Shown: positions 43,997 through 53,211, counted from the stretch's first letter. The stretch: DNA of 64,000 nt from Isoptericola halalbus (GCA_009663185.1 VJZX01000014.1:16583-80582); one strand, 5' to 3'. The notes: a model not told the origin generated them from the letters alone. Numbers and translations are program-made.

Positions 43997-46900
43997 GTGA
44001 GTACCGAGCCCCAGCCCGACGCGCAGCCTCCTGAGCGGGGCGGCGCAGCCGCGGCCACCCCCCGCGAGGCCACCCCCCGCGCGGGCGGCCGACGCCGAGG
44101 CGGTCGCCGCCCGGGCCGCGGCACGCAGTCGCACGAGGACCGGGGCCCCCGGAGGCCGGCGGGCGCGCGCACGGTGAGCGCCGCACAGCTCGAGCGTGCC
44201 GCCCGCGCCCGCTCCGCCGTCGTCGTGCCGCCGATCACCTACCCCGAGCAGCTGCCGGTCTCCGCGCGGCGCTCGGACATCGCGCGGGCGATCCGCGACC
44301 ACCAGGTCGTCATCGTCGCGGGCGAGACGGGCTCGGGGAAGACGACGCAGCTGCCCAAGATCCTGCTCGAGCTGGGCCGCGGGCGCGACGGCCAGATCGG
44401 GCACACGCAGCCGCGGCGCATCGCGGCGCGGTCCGTGGCCGAACGCATCCATGAAGAGCTCGGTGGAGCTGGGCCGCAGACTCTCGGCGGCGTCGTGGGC
44501 TACCAGGTGCGGTTCACCGACCAGTCGAGCGAGGAGACGCTCGTCAAGGTCATGACCGACGGCATCCTGCTCGCGCAGATCCAGCGGGACCCCGAGCTGC
44601 GCGCGTATGACACGCTCGTCATCGACGAGGCGCACGAGCGGTCGCTCAACATCGATTTCCTGCTCGGGTACCTCTCGCGGCTGCTGCCGCGCCGGCCCGA
44701 CCTCAAGCTCGTCATCACGTCGGCCACGATCGACTCCGAGCGGTTCGCGGCCCACTTCTCCCCCGCGCACCTCGCCGAGATCGGCGGGGCGCCCCAGGCC
44801 GTCGTCGACGTCCTGCCCGACGCCGCGCCCGTCGTCGAGGTGTCGGGACGCACCTACCCGGTCGAGATCCGCTACCGGCCCCTCACGCCGGACACCGACC
44901 CCGACGCCCCGGCGAAGAAGAAGGGCGAGGAGAAGGACCTCGTCACCGGCATCGTCGAGGCCTGCGACGAGCTCATGCGCGAGGGGCCGGGCGACATCCT
45001 CGTCTTCCTCTCCGGCGAGCGCGAGATCCACGACGCCGCCGACGCGCTCGAGGGTCACCTCGGGGAACGGGTCCGCGACCCCCGACGCCCCGACCACGTC
45101 CAGATCCTGCCGCTGTACTCGCGCCTGAGCGCCGCCGAGCAGCACCGCGTGTTCGAGTCGCACCCCGGCCGGCGGATCGTGCTGTCGACCAACGTCGCCG
45201 AGACGTCGCTGACCGTGCCCGGCATCCACTACGTCGTCGACCCGGGCACCGCGCGTATCTCGCGGTACTCCAAGTCGACCAAGGTCCAGCGGCTGCCGAT
45301 CGAGGCCATCTCGCAGGCCTCCGCGAACCAGCGGTCCGGGCGGTCCGGGCGAGTGGCCGACGGCGTCGCGATCCGCCTGTACTCCCCCGAGGACTTCGAG
45401 CACCGGCCCGAGTTCACCGAGCCCGAGATCCTGCGCACGTCGCTGGCGTCCGTGCTGCTGCAGATGATCTCCGTCGGGGTCGTCTCCACGCCCGACGACG
45501 TCGCACGCTTCCCGTTCGTCGAGCCGCCGGACACGCGGTCCGTGCGCGACGGCGTCCAGCTGCTCACCGAGCTCGGTGCGCTCTCGGTGCGCGACGGCGG
45601 AACCCGGCTGACCGACGTCGGGCGCACGCTCGCGCAGCTGCCCATGGACCCGCGGCTGGCGCGGATGATCATCGAAGGCTCGAAGCTCGGCGTGGCGCGC
45701 GAGGTCGCAATCATCGCCGCGGTGATGTCGATCCAGGACCCCCGCGAGCGCCCGGCCGAGACGCGCGCACAGGCCGACCAGCTGCACGCCCGGTTCACCG
45801 ACCCGCGCTCGGACTTCCTCACGTACCTCAACCTGTGGGAGTACGTGCGCGGACAGCAGCACGAGCTGGGCTCCTCCGCGTTCCGCAGGATGTGCAAGGC
45901 CGAGCACCTCAACTTCTTGCGCATCCGCGAGTGGCAGGACGTCGTCGCCCAGCTCCGCGAGATGTCGAAGCCGCTCGGCATCGACATGTCGTTCAAGCCC
46001 CGCGAGTTGTCAGCGTCCCGTGACCCTGGAGGGTCACCAGATGCTGAGAACTCCGAGAGCTACCGGCTCGAGTGGGACGCCGACACCATCCACCGCTCGC
46101 TGCTGTCCGGGCTGCTGAGCCAGATCGGCATGCAGGACACGGGCGAGATCAAGGCGTCCTCGGTGGCGCACCTGCGCGGCGAGGCGCGTGCCCGCGCGCT
46201 GCGGCAGGCCGCCAAGCGGGCGCGCAACGAGTACCTCGGCGCGCGCGGCGCCCGGTTCGCGATCTTCCCCGGCTCGCCGCTGAGCAAGAAGCCGCCGGCG
46301 TGGATCATGGCGGGCGAGCTCGTCGAGACGTCGCGCCTGTGGGCGCGCGACGTCGCGCGCATCGAGCCCGAGTGGGCCGAGGAGCTCGCCGCGCACCTCG
46401 TCAAGCGGACCTACTCGGACCCGCACTGGTCGTCCAAGCAGGGCGCGGCCATGGCCACCGAGAAGGTGCTCCTCTACGGCGTCCCCATCGTGGCGGACCG
46501 CCCGGTCCTGTACGCCAAGGTCGACCCTGAGGCCGCGCGCGAGATGTTCGTCCGCCACGCGCTCGTCGAGGGTGGGTGGACCACGCACCACAGGTTCTTC
46601 GCCGAGAACCGCCGGCTGCTCGCCGAGGCCACCGAGCTCGAGGCACGCTCGCGCCGGCGCGGGCTCGTCGCGTCCGAGGACGACCTGTTCGCGTTCTACG
46701 ACGAGCGCGTGCCGGCGTCGGTGGTCAGCGCGCGGCACTTCGACCGGTGGTGGAAGACGGCGCAGCGCGAGACGCCCGACCTGCTGACGTTCACGCTCGA
46801 CCAGCTCGTCGACACCTCCGCCGTGGACACCTCCGAGTTCCCCGAGGCGTGGACGCAGGGCGAGGTCACGCTGCCGCTGACGTACCAGTTCCAGCCCGGG

Positions 46901-48538
46901 ACCGACGCCGACGGCGTGACCGTCCACGTACCGCTGTCGATCCTCAACCGCGTGACCCCCGACGGGTTCGACTGGATGGTCCCCGGCCTGCTCGACGAGC
47001 TCTGCGTCGCCACCATCCGCTCGCTGCCCAAGGCGGTGCGGGTGCAGCTCGTGCCCGCGCCCGACGTCGGCGCCGCCGTCGCGCGGTGGCTGCGGGAGAA
47101 CACGCCCGCGTGGGAGGACATGACGCGCGCCGGGGACATGGCGTCACCGTTCCACGTCGAGTTCTCGCGTGCGGTCCGGGCGCTGCGCGACGTCATCATC
47201 GATGCCGAGGTGTGGGACGCCGAGCGCGTCGAGCGCCTACCCGCGCACCTGCGCATGACCTTCCGGGTCGAGGAGCGGCATGGTCGGCGCGCGACCGTGG
47301 TCGACGAGTCGAAGGACCTGCCCGCGCTGCAGAAGCGGCTGGCTGCCAAGGCGGAGGCTGCTGTTCGGGCTGCTGTGAAGGGCGCCGTCGGGTTTGCTCT
47401 CGAAGAAGCCCGCTCGCGCACGGCTGGTTCGGCCGGCTCTGGTCCGGCGGGCGAGGCGGCGTCGGACACGTCCAGGCGCCAATCCGCCTCGCTCGTTCCT
47501 CGCTCGGCTCCCGCCAGGCCCAGCCAGCCTGGACCTCCGTCCGACGCCGCCTCGTCCGCCTCGTCTTCCGGCTCACCTTCCGTGGTGGTCGCCGAGCGAT
47601 CGGGGCTTGCGTCGTGGCCGTCCGATTTGCCAGACGGCAGTTTGCCCGACGCCGTGTCGACCGATCTGGGGGGCGGGGTCGTGGTGCGGGGGTACCCGGC
47701 GATCGTCGAGGAGCTCGACGCCAAGGGGCGGCCTGCTGTCTCGCTGCGGGTGCTGGCGGACGCGGCCGAGCGGGACGCGAGGCATGCCGCCGGGGTGCGG
47801 CGACTGCTGCTGGCGGAGACGGCGCTGCAGACCGGACGCATCACGTCGCGCTGGACGTCGAAGCAGTCGCTCACGCTCGCGGCCGCGCCGTACCGAAACA
47901 CCGAGGCGCTGGCCGCGGACCTGCAGCTCGCCGCGGTGATTGCGCTGACCAGCCAGGACGCCGAGCGGGCTCCCGGGACGCCGACCGACGGGCCGGTCGC
48001 TGTACAGATCCGGGACGCCGAGTCGTACAACGAGGCCGTGGGGTTCGTGCGGCAGCACCTGGAGGACGAGGTGCACCGCGTCGTCGGGCACGTCGTGGCG
48101 GCGCTGTCGGCGTGGCGGTCGCTCGAGGGCGACGTGCGCTCGTCATCGTCGCTCGCCCTGCTCAACACGCTCCAGGACATCCGGGACCACATCGCGACGC
48201 TCGTCCACGACGGGTTCGTGTCCGCGACGCCGCCACGGCGCGTGCCGCACCTCGTGCGATACCTGCGCGCGGCGTCGTACCGCCTGGAGAAGGCGCAGGC
48301 CAACCCGCACCGGGACGCCGAGCTCGCCTGGCGCGTGCACGACGTGACCGAGGCGTACGACAAGGCGCGCGCCGCCTACGCGGCCGGACCGGCCGACGCT
48401 GCTCGGGCCGCCGAGCTCGCCGAGGTGCGGTGGCTCATCGAGGAGCTGCGCGTGTCGCTGTTCGCGCAGCAACTCGGCACCGACGGTCCGGTGAGCGAGA
48501 AGCGCATCCGCAAGACGCTCAGCCCCGCGGGTTGGTGA
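43997..48538 (+). CDS. hrpA: ATP-dependent RNA helicase HrpA, enlarged
   Basis: 1513-aa DEAH-box helicase, clearly longer than the roughly 1300 aa I expect for HrpA. Walker A GETGSGKT is at 109-116 and DEAH at 210-213; SATID, STNVAETSLTVPGIHYVVDPG and QRSGRSGRVADG follow, then HA2/OB regions and the DUF3418 domain (GAAVARWLRENTPAWED, LHRLLLAETA-like). The added length lies in a basic N-terminus, a stretch near 670-686 and a Ser/Ala/Pro linker at about 1140-1190; the latter two are built on inverted repeats. GTG 43997 is preferred, 8 nt after GAGAAT. It acts on structured RNA, and HrpA is linked to ribosome rescue in E. coli. Confidence 0.92.
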   Translation: MSTEPQPDAQPPERGGAAAATPREATPRAGGRRRGGRRPGRGTQSHEDRGPRRPAGARTVSAAQLERAARARSAVVVPPITYPEQLPVSARRSDIARAIRDHQVVIVAGETGSGKTTQLPKILLELGRGRDGQIGHTQPRRIAARSVAERIHEELGGAGPQTLGGVVGYQVRFTDQSSEETLVKVMTDGILLAQIQRDPELRAYDTLVIDEAHERSLNIDFLLGYLSRLLPRRPDLKLVITSATIDSERFAAHFSPAHLAEIGGAPQAVVDVLPDAAPVVEVSGRTYPVEIRYRPLTPDTDPDAPAKKKGEEKDLVTGIVEACDELMREGPGDILVFLSGEREIHDAADALEGHLGERVRDPRRPDHVQILPLYSRLSAAEQHRVFESHPGRRIVLSTNVAETSLTVPGIHYVVDPGTARISRYSKSTKVQRLPIEAISQASANQRSGRSGRVADGVAIRLYSPEDFEHRPEFTEPEILRTSLASVLLQMISVGVVSTPDDVARFPFVEPPDTRSVRDGVQLLTELGALSVRDGGTRLTDVGRTLAQLPMDPRLARMIIEGSKLGVAREVAIIAAVMSIQDPRERPAETRAQADQLHARFTDPRSDFLTYLNLWEYVRGQQHELGSSAFRRMCKAEHLNFLRIREWQDVVAQLREMSKPLGIDMSFKPRELSASRDPGGSPDAENSESYRLEWDADTIHRSLLSGLLSQIGMQDTGEIKASSVAHLRGEARARALRQAAKRARNEYLGARGARFAIFPGSPLSKKPPAWIMAGELVETSRLWARDVARIEPEWAEELAAHLVKRTYSDPHWSSKQGAAMATEKVLLYGVPIVADRPVLYAKVDPEAAREMFVRHALVEGGWTTHHRFFAENRRLLAEATELEARSRRRGLVASEDDLFAFYDERVPASVVSARHFDRWWKTAQRETPDLLTFTLDQLVDTSAVDTSEFPEAWTQGEVTLPLTYQFQPGTDADGVTVHVPLSILNRVTPDGFDWMVPGLLDELCVATIRSLPKAVRVQLVPAPDVGAAVARWLRENTPAWEDMTRAGDMASPFHVEFSRAVRALRDVIIDAEVWDAERVERLPAHLRMTFRVEERHGRRATVVDESKDLPALQKRLAAKAEAAVRAAVKGAVGFALEEARSRTAGSAGSGPAGEAASDTSRRQSASLVPRSAPARPSQPGPPSDAASSASSSGSPSVVVAERSGLASWPSDLPDGSLPDAVSTDLGGGVVVRGYPAIVEELDAKGRPAVSLRVLADAAERDARHAAGVRRLLLAETALQTGRITSRWTSKQSLTLAAAPYRNTEALAADLQLAAVIALTSQDAERAPGTPTDGPVAVQIRDAESYNEAVGFVRQHLEDEVHRVVGHVVAALSAWRSLEGDVRSSSSLALLNTLQDIRDHIATLVHDGFVSATPPRRVPHLVRYLRAASYRLEKAQANPHRDAELAWRVHDVTEAYDKARAAYAAGPADAARAAELAEVRWLIEELRVSLFAQQLGTDGPVSEKRIRKTLSPAGW
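46004..46053. repeat. In-frame palindromic insertion in hrpA, first
   Basis: Nested inverted repeat: outer 11-nt arms GAGTTGTCAGC/GCTGAGAACTC (46004-46014, 46043-46053, one mismatch) and inner perfect 8-bp arms GTGACCCT/AGGGTCAC (46020-46027, 46030-46037). It encodes ELSASRDPGGSPDAENS in the segment between KPLGIDMSFKPR and the YRLEWDADTIHRSLL block. Confidence 0.8.
47452..47554. repeat. In-frame palindromic insertion in hrpA, second
   Basis: Large imperfect palindrome: 16-bp outer arms CGAGGCGGCGTCGGAC (47452-47467; complement 47539-47554) and 8-bp inner arms GTCCAGGC/GCCTGGAC (47470-47477, 47527-47534) with small bulges and a 49-nt spacer. It encodes a Ser/Ala/Pro linker inside the C-terminal DUF3418 region. 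Confidence 0.75.
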
Positions 48539-48544
48539 CGAGAC

Positions 48545-50515
48545 CTATCGGGGCTGCCCCCGGCCGGAGTATCGGACGGGCTCGTAGTGATCGAGGGTGG
48601 ACTCAAGGACGCCTTCACCGTGGGCCGCGGCGTGCAGCTCGACGCGCATCGCGTTCACCTCAGACGCCCGTACCGTCCCGGTGATCACCGCGACGGCCCC
48701 GGCGGTCTGCGGGGGCTCGGGGACGGCGCCGTGGCGGCCGAGGAGGCTCAACACGTTCGACAGGGTGTCCGTCGGTACTTCGAGCCAGAAGTGATCGACG
48801 GGCTCGCAGACCTGCGAGCCGGCCCGCTGAACGGCTTCACGGACCACGAGGTCGGTGGTGCGCCGGACGTCCACCGCACGGGGCCCGGCCGGTGGGTAGC
48901 CGCTCTCGGTCACGGTGACCCGGACGTCCGTCACCGGCCATCCGTGCGGGCCTGCGGCCAGCGGCTCGTCGAGGTATTCCCGGATTGCGGCGCGGTACCC
49001 GTCGACATTGCCGTAGACGTGCAGGGGCAACGACACGCGGTCGGCTGCGACGACCAGTTCGACCCCGGACCCGGGGCCGGCGGGTTCGACCCTGACACCG
49101 AGGCCGTAGTGGTACAGGTGACCGGGCTCGCCCAGTCGGAGAGCGGCGGTGCCGATCCCCGATGGCCGTTCGACGCAGACCACGGTGGCGTCGTGGAAGT
49201 CGACATCGATGCCGTACTCGGTTGCGAGCGTCTCAACCAAGACCTCCTGCTGCACCTCGCCGTACAGGCGGATCCGGGCGGCGCCTCGATCGGGTCGGAC
49301 GGCGATGAGGGGGTCGATGTCGGCGAGCTCGGCCAGGGCATGGTGCAGGTCGTCTTGCAAGGCAGGGTCGCGAGCGACCACTCTGACTTCGAGGCCGGGT
49401 TCGGGGAGCGCCGCCGCCCTCGCCATCGGGGGCCGACGGCCGATCCAGTCGCCGATCCGGGCGCGCTCGAGGCCGCGGACACGCGCGATCTGACCTGCGA
49501 CCGCGCGGTCGCGCCGCACGGCGCCGCCGGGCTCGAAGACCTCCACTGCCGTCACGGTCGCCGTTCGGCCATCGCCCAGGGACACCCGATCCCGGATGCG
49601 CAATGTTCCTTCGCGCACCCTGACCGTACAGATCCTCTGCCCCCTGAGGGACCGCTCGATCTTGAAGACCTGCGCCACCGCCGACGCGTCTGCATCTGCG
49701 GCGGGCCCCGGCAGCAGCTCGGTGATCGACTCGATCAGGTACCCGACGCCCGCTCCGGTCCGCGCCGATCCGAACAGTACGGGGTGGACGGTTCCGGCTC
49801 GAGCAAGGCGCCCGAGTGCGGTGCGAAGCCGACGCGCACCCATAGGACGCGCCCCGGTGAGCCATTCCTCGAGGAGGCCCTCGTCGCGGTCGGCAAGCTG
49901 AGCCGTCAGACGCTCGATCTCGGCAGGATCTTCCCACGTGATCGGGGCGGTCTCGGCGGCCGCCGTACCGGGATCGTGCACCTGGCCGAGCGGCACCAGC
50001 GCCGTGGAGAGACGGTCTCCGATGCCCGCCAGGACCCGCTTCGGATCGGCACCGGTCCGGTCGATCTTGTTGACGAAGAAGACCACCGGGATTTCCAGGC
50101 GCCGCAGCGCCCGGTACAGCACGATGGTCTGGGCCTGGACGCCTTCCACGGCCGACACGACCAGGATCGCGCTGTCGAGGACGGCGAGCGAGCGGTCGAC
50201 CTCGGCGATGAAGTCGGGATGCCCCGGTGTGTCCACCAGGTTCACACAGATGCCGTCGACGGCGAACACCGCAACGGCGGCACGAATGGTGATGCCCCGC
50301 CGACGCTCCAAGGGCATCGAGTCGGTCTGGGTCGTACCCTCGTCGACCAGCCCGAGCCGGTCGATCGCACCACTATGGTGCAGCAGCGCTTCGGTCAGGC
50401 TGGTCTTGCCGGCATCGACATGGGCGACCACGCCCAGATTGAGCCGACGCGGGCCGAGCGCCGCGGCGGTTCCGAGGTCAGGTCGTGCCGGAGTTCTCGA
50501 GTGTGGACGGTTCAT
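48545..50515 (-). CDS. Ribosomal-protection-type translation GTPase (TetM/OtrA-like)
   Basis: 656-aa EF-G-like GTPase resembling tetracycline ribosomal protection proteins, which release the drug from the ribosome. GTPase motifs: AHVDAGKTSL (31-40), the RRRGITIRAA switch, DTPGHPDF and FVNKIDRTGAD. Domains II-V follow, with EPVDHFWLEVPTDTLSNVLSLLGRHGA near the C-terminal domain. Actinobacterial chromosomal copies may or may not give resistance. GAGGAG lies only 2 nt before the ATG, inside an overlapping short ORF that may regulate translation. Several sampled 60-base blocks of the gene have about 63-72% GC, below its neighbours, hinting at acquisition. Confidence 0.85.
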   Translation of the reverse strand: MNRPHSRTPARPDLGTAAALGPRRLNLGVVAHVDAGKTSLTEALLHHSGAIDRLGLVDEGTTQTDSMPLERRRGITIRAAVAVFAVDGICVNLVDTPGHPDFIAEVDRSLAVLDSAILVVSAVEGVQAQTIVLYRALRRLEIPVVFFVNKIDRTGADPKRVLAGIGDRLSTALVPLGQVHDPGTAAAETAPITWEDPAEIERLTAQLADRDEGLLEEWLTGARPMGARRLRTALGRLARAGTVHPVLFGSARTGAGVGYLIESITELLPGPAADADASAVAQVFKIERSLRGQRICTVRVREGTLRIRDRVSLGDGRTATVTAVEVFEPGGAVRRDRAVAGQIARVRGLERARIGDWIGRRPPMARAAALPEPGLEVRVVARDPALQDDLHHALAELADIDPLIAVRPDRGAARIRLYGEVQQEVLVETLATEYGIDVDFHDATVVCVERPSGIGTAALRLGEPGHLYHYGLGVRVEPAGPGSGVELVVAADRVSLPLHVYGNVDGYRAAIREYLDEPLAAGPHGWPVTDVRVTVTESGYPPAGPRAVDVRRTTDLVVREAVQRAGSQVCEPVDHFWLEVPTDTLSNVLSLLGRHGAVPEPPQTAGAVAVITGTVRASEVNAMRVELHAAAHGEGVLESTLDHYEPVRYSGRGQPR

Positions 50516-50564
50516 GGCTCCTCGTGTGCAGGTCAGGGATGGCAGGGCACACGAGTTGCCGCAT
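50478..50564 (-). CDS. Putative 28-aa leader peptide of the ribosomal-protection gene
   Basis: A 29-codon frame begins at ATG 50564, 7 nt after a good AAGGA site, reads MRQLVCPAIPDLHTRSHEPS and continues 8 more residues, and ends at 50478, 38 nt inside the main gene in another frame. The main gene ribosome site lies within it. Leader peptides control other ribosomal-protection genes such as tet(M), so translation-coupled control is plausible. Not proven; a chance frame cannot be excluded. Confidence 0.45.
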   Translation of the reverse strand: MRQLVCPAIPDLHTRSHEPSTLENSGTT

Positions 50565-50612
50565 GATCGATTCCTTCGCACTCGATGACTCACGAAAAGT
50601 CCGGACCTGCAG

Positions 50613-50642
50613 ATGCTCGATCGGCTCAGTCAGAGCTGTCAA
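50613..50642 (-). promoter_or_regulatory. Promoter of the ribosomal-protection gene
   Basis: On the minus strand TTGACA (50642-50637) and, 18 nt on, GAGCAT (50618-50613). This would start transcription about 90 nt before the GTPase ATG and include the leader ORF. The -10 is imperfect. Confidence 0.45.
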
Positions 50643-50720
50643 TACATTTGCGTCCACGGACGATGGGTTACCTCGCCTTGCCATCAGGCGCCGCCGACGA
50701 GCCGGCCGCACAGGAAAGCC

Positions 50721-51506
50721 TCAATTGAGCCCGACGGGCTCCGGCATCGTCAGCTCGCGCGGCGGGATCACCGCGGCGTCCCGCACGGCCCGGTCGCCGA
50801 GCGGCGCGTCCAGCTCCACGACGAACGGGGTCGGCGGGTTGGAGGGGCAGTCGGCCCCACCGGCGCGCTCCCTGACGCCGATCACCAGGTCGATGACGTC
50901 GTCGCCCTCGACGACGTCGGTGAGCACGATCCGCCCGGTCGCCAGCTCGCCGCTCGCGCACGCCCGCTCGGTCACCAGGAGATGGATCTCGTCTGCCGCA
51001 GAGTCAGGCGGATTCATCGGGTCGAAAGTCAGGCCGGCCCCACCGATCTCGTCCACACCCACAGCACCGGTGCGCAGGGCACAGGTGCCGTACTGACCCA
51101 GAACCCACGCCGGCGACGGGTCGAGGTTCACCGCATCGACCCACTCGACGGTGAGGAGCTCATGGGTGCGCACGTCACCGGCGCCGAGGTCCTCCGGCTC
51201 GCCGAGCTCCCGGATGAGCGCGACGTACTCTGCGGACTCGGTGACGATGGTCCACGCGGACGGGTCGATCGGCGGCACCTCCGCCCCCCCGAGCGCCGCC
51301 CGCCCCTCGTCGCCCAGCGTGTCCGCGGTGGCGCCGTCGTCGAGCACCGAGCGCGTCACCGGAACGTCCCAGCACAGGTACTCCGTGTCGTCCGGCGATC
51401 CGGCGGAGCCGGGAGCGTCCAGGCCCGCGCACCCCGCCAAGAGGAGCGCGACGACGGCCCCCGCTGCCAGCTCGCCAGACCCACGACCTCGCCCGCTGCT
51501 CCCCAT
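50721..51506 (-). CDS. Secreted lipoprotein of unknown function
   Basis: 261-aa lipoprotein with a signal peptide ending LLLAGC. The mature protein contains TEYLCWDVPVTRSVLDDGATADTLG, WTIVTESAEYVALIRELG, WVDAVNLDPSPAWVLGQYGTCALRTG and several Cys that may pair. No family recognised. It lies upstream of the ribosomal-protection gene on the same strand and divergent from the DUF421 gene. Confidence 0.7.
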   Translation of the reverse strand: MGSSGRGRGSGELAAGAVVALLLAGCAGLDAPGSAGSPDDTEYLCWDVPVTRSVLDDGATADTLGDEGRAALGGAEVPPIDPSAWTIVTESAEYVALIRELGEPEDLGAGDVRTHELLTVEWVDAVNLDPSPAWVLGQYGTCALRTGAVGVDEIGGAGLTFDPMNPPDSAADEIHLLVTERACASGELATGRIVLTDVVEGDDVIDLVIGVRERAGGADCPSNPPTPFVVELDAPLGDRAVRDAAVIPPRELTMPEPVGLN

Positions 51507-51636
51507 GTCTCGACTCTGTCGCCACCGGGGGCATCCTTGCGCCTGCCTGCAGGATCCTGAGTGCCGGCCTGGGAAACCCGAGTTCGGTACCCTGTCCGCT
51601 CCGGAGCCCAACCCAGACGACGACCGGAGGCAGGCC

Positions 51637-52251
51637 GTGGACGACGCGCCCTGGGACGAGTTGCTGTGGATCTCTCCGCACGAGGCGCTCGCCGTCGTGC
51701 TCGGCACCGTCGGGATGTACCTCGGGATGCTGCTGATCGTCCGCGTCCTCGGGCAGCGGATGCTCGGCGCGTTGTCGAGCTACGACCTTGTCGCCATCAT
51801 CGCGTTCGGCTCGATCCTGGGACGCGCCGCGCTGGGCGAGATCCCCGTGCTCGGCGGCGGTCTCGTCGCCTTGCTGACCCTGATCTCTCTCCAGGCGGTC
51901 GCCGGCGCGGCGCACCTGCTGCCTGGCGGAGCGCGCATCGTGTCGACGCCGCCCGTCGTGCTCATGGCGGATGGTCAGGTACTGGCGGGGCAGCTGCGGC
52001 GGGCGCACGTGTCCCCGGACGAGCTACGCTCCCGGCTCCGGCTCGCCGGCATCCGCGCCCACGACGAGGTGGCGGTCGCACTGCTCGAACCCACAGGGTC
52101 GATCAGCGTGCTGCACCGCGGTGCCCCCATCGAGCCCGAGCTCCTCAACGGTGTCGTCGGCGCCGGCCTGGTGCCTCGGCACCTGCTGGCGGAAGCGCCG
52201 GTCGGGGCCGACGACGTCGAGCGGGCCGGTCTCGGGCGACGGCGCGTCTGA
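51637..52251 (+). CDS. DUF421 (YetF-like) membrane protein
   Basis: 204-aa membrane protein. Three N-terminal helices (VVLGTVGMYLGMLLIVRVLG, DLVAIIAFGSILGRAALG, LVALLTLISLQAVAGAAHL) lead to the cytoplasmic DUF421 domain with VLMADGQVLAGQLRRAHVSPDELRSRLRLAGI and VAVALLEPTGSISVLHRG. GGAGG lies 6 nt before the GTG. The family is widespread; its function is not established, though YetF-type proteins have been tied to spores and envelope stress. Confidence 0.85.
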   Translation: MDDAPWDELLWISPHEALAVVLGTVGMYLGMLLIVRVLGQRMLGALSSYDLVAIIAFGSILGRAALGEIPVLGGGLVALLTLISLQAVAGAAHLLPGGARIVSTPPVVLMADGQVLAGQLRRAHVSPDELRSRLRLAGIRAHDEVAVALLEPTGSISVLHRGAPIEPELLNGVVGAGLVPRHLLAEAPVGADDVERAGLGRRRV

Positions 52252-52325
52252 CCAGAGGCCGCACACCGCGACCGCCGCCGAAATCCGCTGGTCGTCCGGG
52301 AACGCCCGCACTTACCGTCGGGCGG

Positions 52326-53118
52326 ATGAGGCTGCACGACGACGAGGTCCCCGCCACCGCCGACGACGTCCGTCGGCTCGTGCGCGCGCAGCTGCCGCAA
52401 TGGGCAACTGCCGACGCTCGCGCCGCATCTGCCGCTCACCGTGCCGGCGCCCCTCGCGACCGGCGAGCCCGACGACGCCTACCCGTTCCGCTGGTCGGTC
52501 GTGCCCTGGCTGCCGGGCGCGGCCGTCGCCGACCCCCTCGACCCGGCGGCACGCCCGAACGTCGACCTGGACGCCGCCGCGGAGCAGCTCGGCGTGTTCG
52601 TCACTGCGCTGCGCGAGGTCGATGCGACGGGCGGCCCGGTCAAGGACGGCACCGCCCGCGGCGTGCCGCTCGCACGCCTCGACGAGGCCGTACGCGAGGC
52701 GATCGCGGCGTCGGGCGACCGGATCGACGGCCCCGCGGCGACGAAGGCGTGGGAACGCGCGCTCGAGGCGGATCCGTACCGCGGCCCGGGCGCGTGGATC
52801 CACGCCGACCTCATGCCGGGCAACCTGCTCGCCGAGCGCGGCCGACTCACCGCCGTCATCGACTGGGGCGCGCTCGGCGTCGGCGACCCTGCGGCGGACC
52901 TCGTCCCCGCCTGGCAGCTCTTCGACGGGCGCTCGCGTGAAGCTTTCCGCGAGGCGTCCGGCGTCGGGAGCACGCTCGACGACGGCGCATGGGAGCGCGG
53001 GCGCGGCTGGGTGCTGGTCCAGGCCGTCATCGGGCTGCCGTACTACTGGGACCGCTGGCCGGCGTTCGGGCGTGCCTCTCAGCGGCGCGTCGCGGCGGCG
53101 CTCGCGGACGTCGTCTGA
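52326..53118 (+). pseudogene. Decayed aminoglycoside phosphotransferase-family gene
   Basis: The intact 5-prime end reads MRLHDDEVPATADDVRRLVRA and continues QLPQWA, then near 52402 the frame changes to LPTLAPHLPLTVPAPLATGEPDDAYPFRWSVV and runs to the normal end. Relative to the family about 40-50 residues are missing at the junction, the part that holds the glycine-rich loop and ATP-binding lysine. The catalytic loop WIHADLMPGNLL and metal-binding IDWG remain. A 225-aa C-terminal frame starting at 52441 could still be made but should lack kinase activity. Confidence 0.72.
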
Positions 53119-53199
53119 GCTCGGGCTCGCCAGCGGTATCAGGGTCGGTCAGGGGACGAACCCGGGGAACTCCGGATGCCGAGCAGGACAGATCACCCG

Positions 53200-53211
53200 T
53201 AGCGTCGAGGC
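53200..53211 (+). promoter_or_regulatory. Leaderless -10 box of the PspC-domain gene
   Basis: TAGCGT (53200-53205) followed by 6 nt and the ATG at 53212. Confidence 0.5.
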
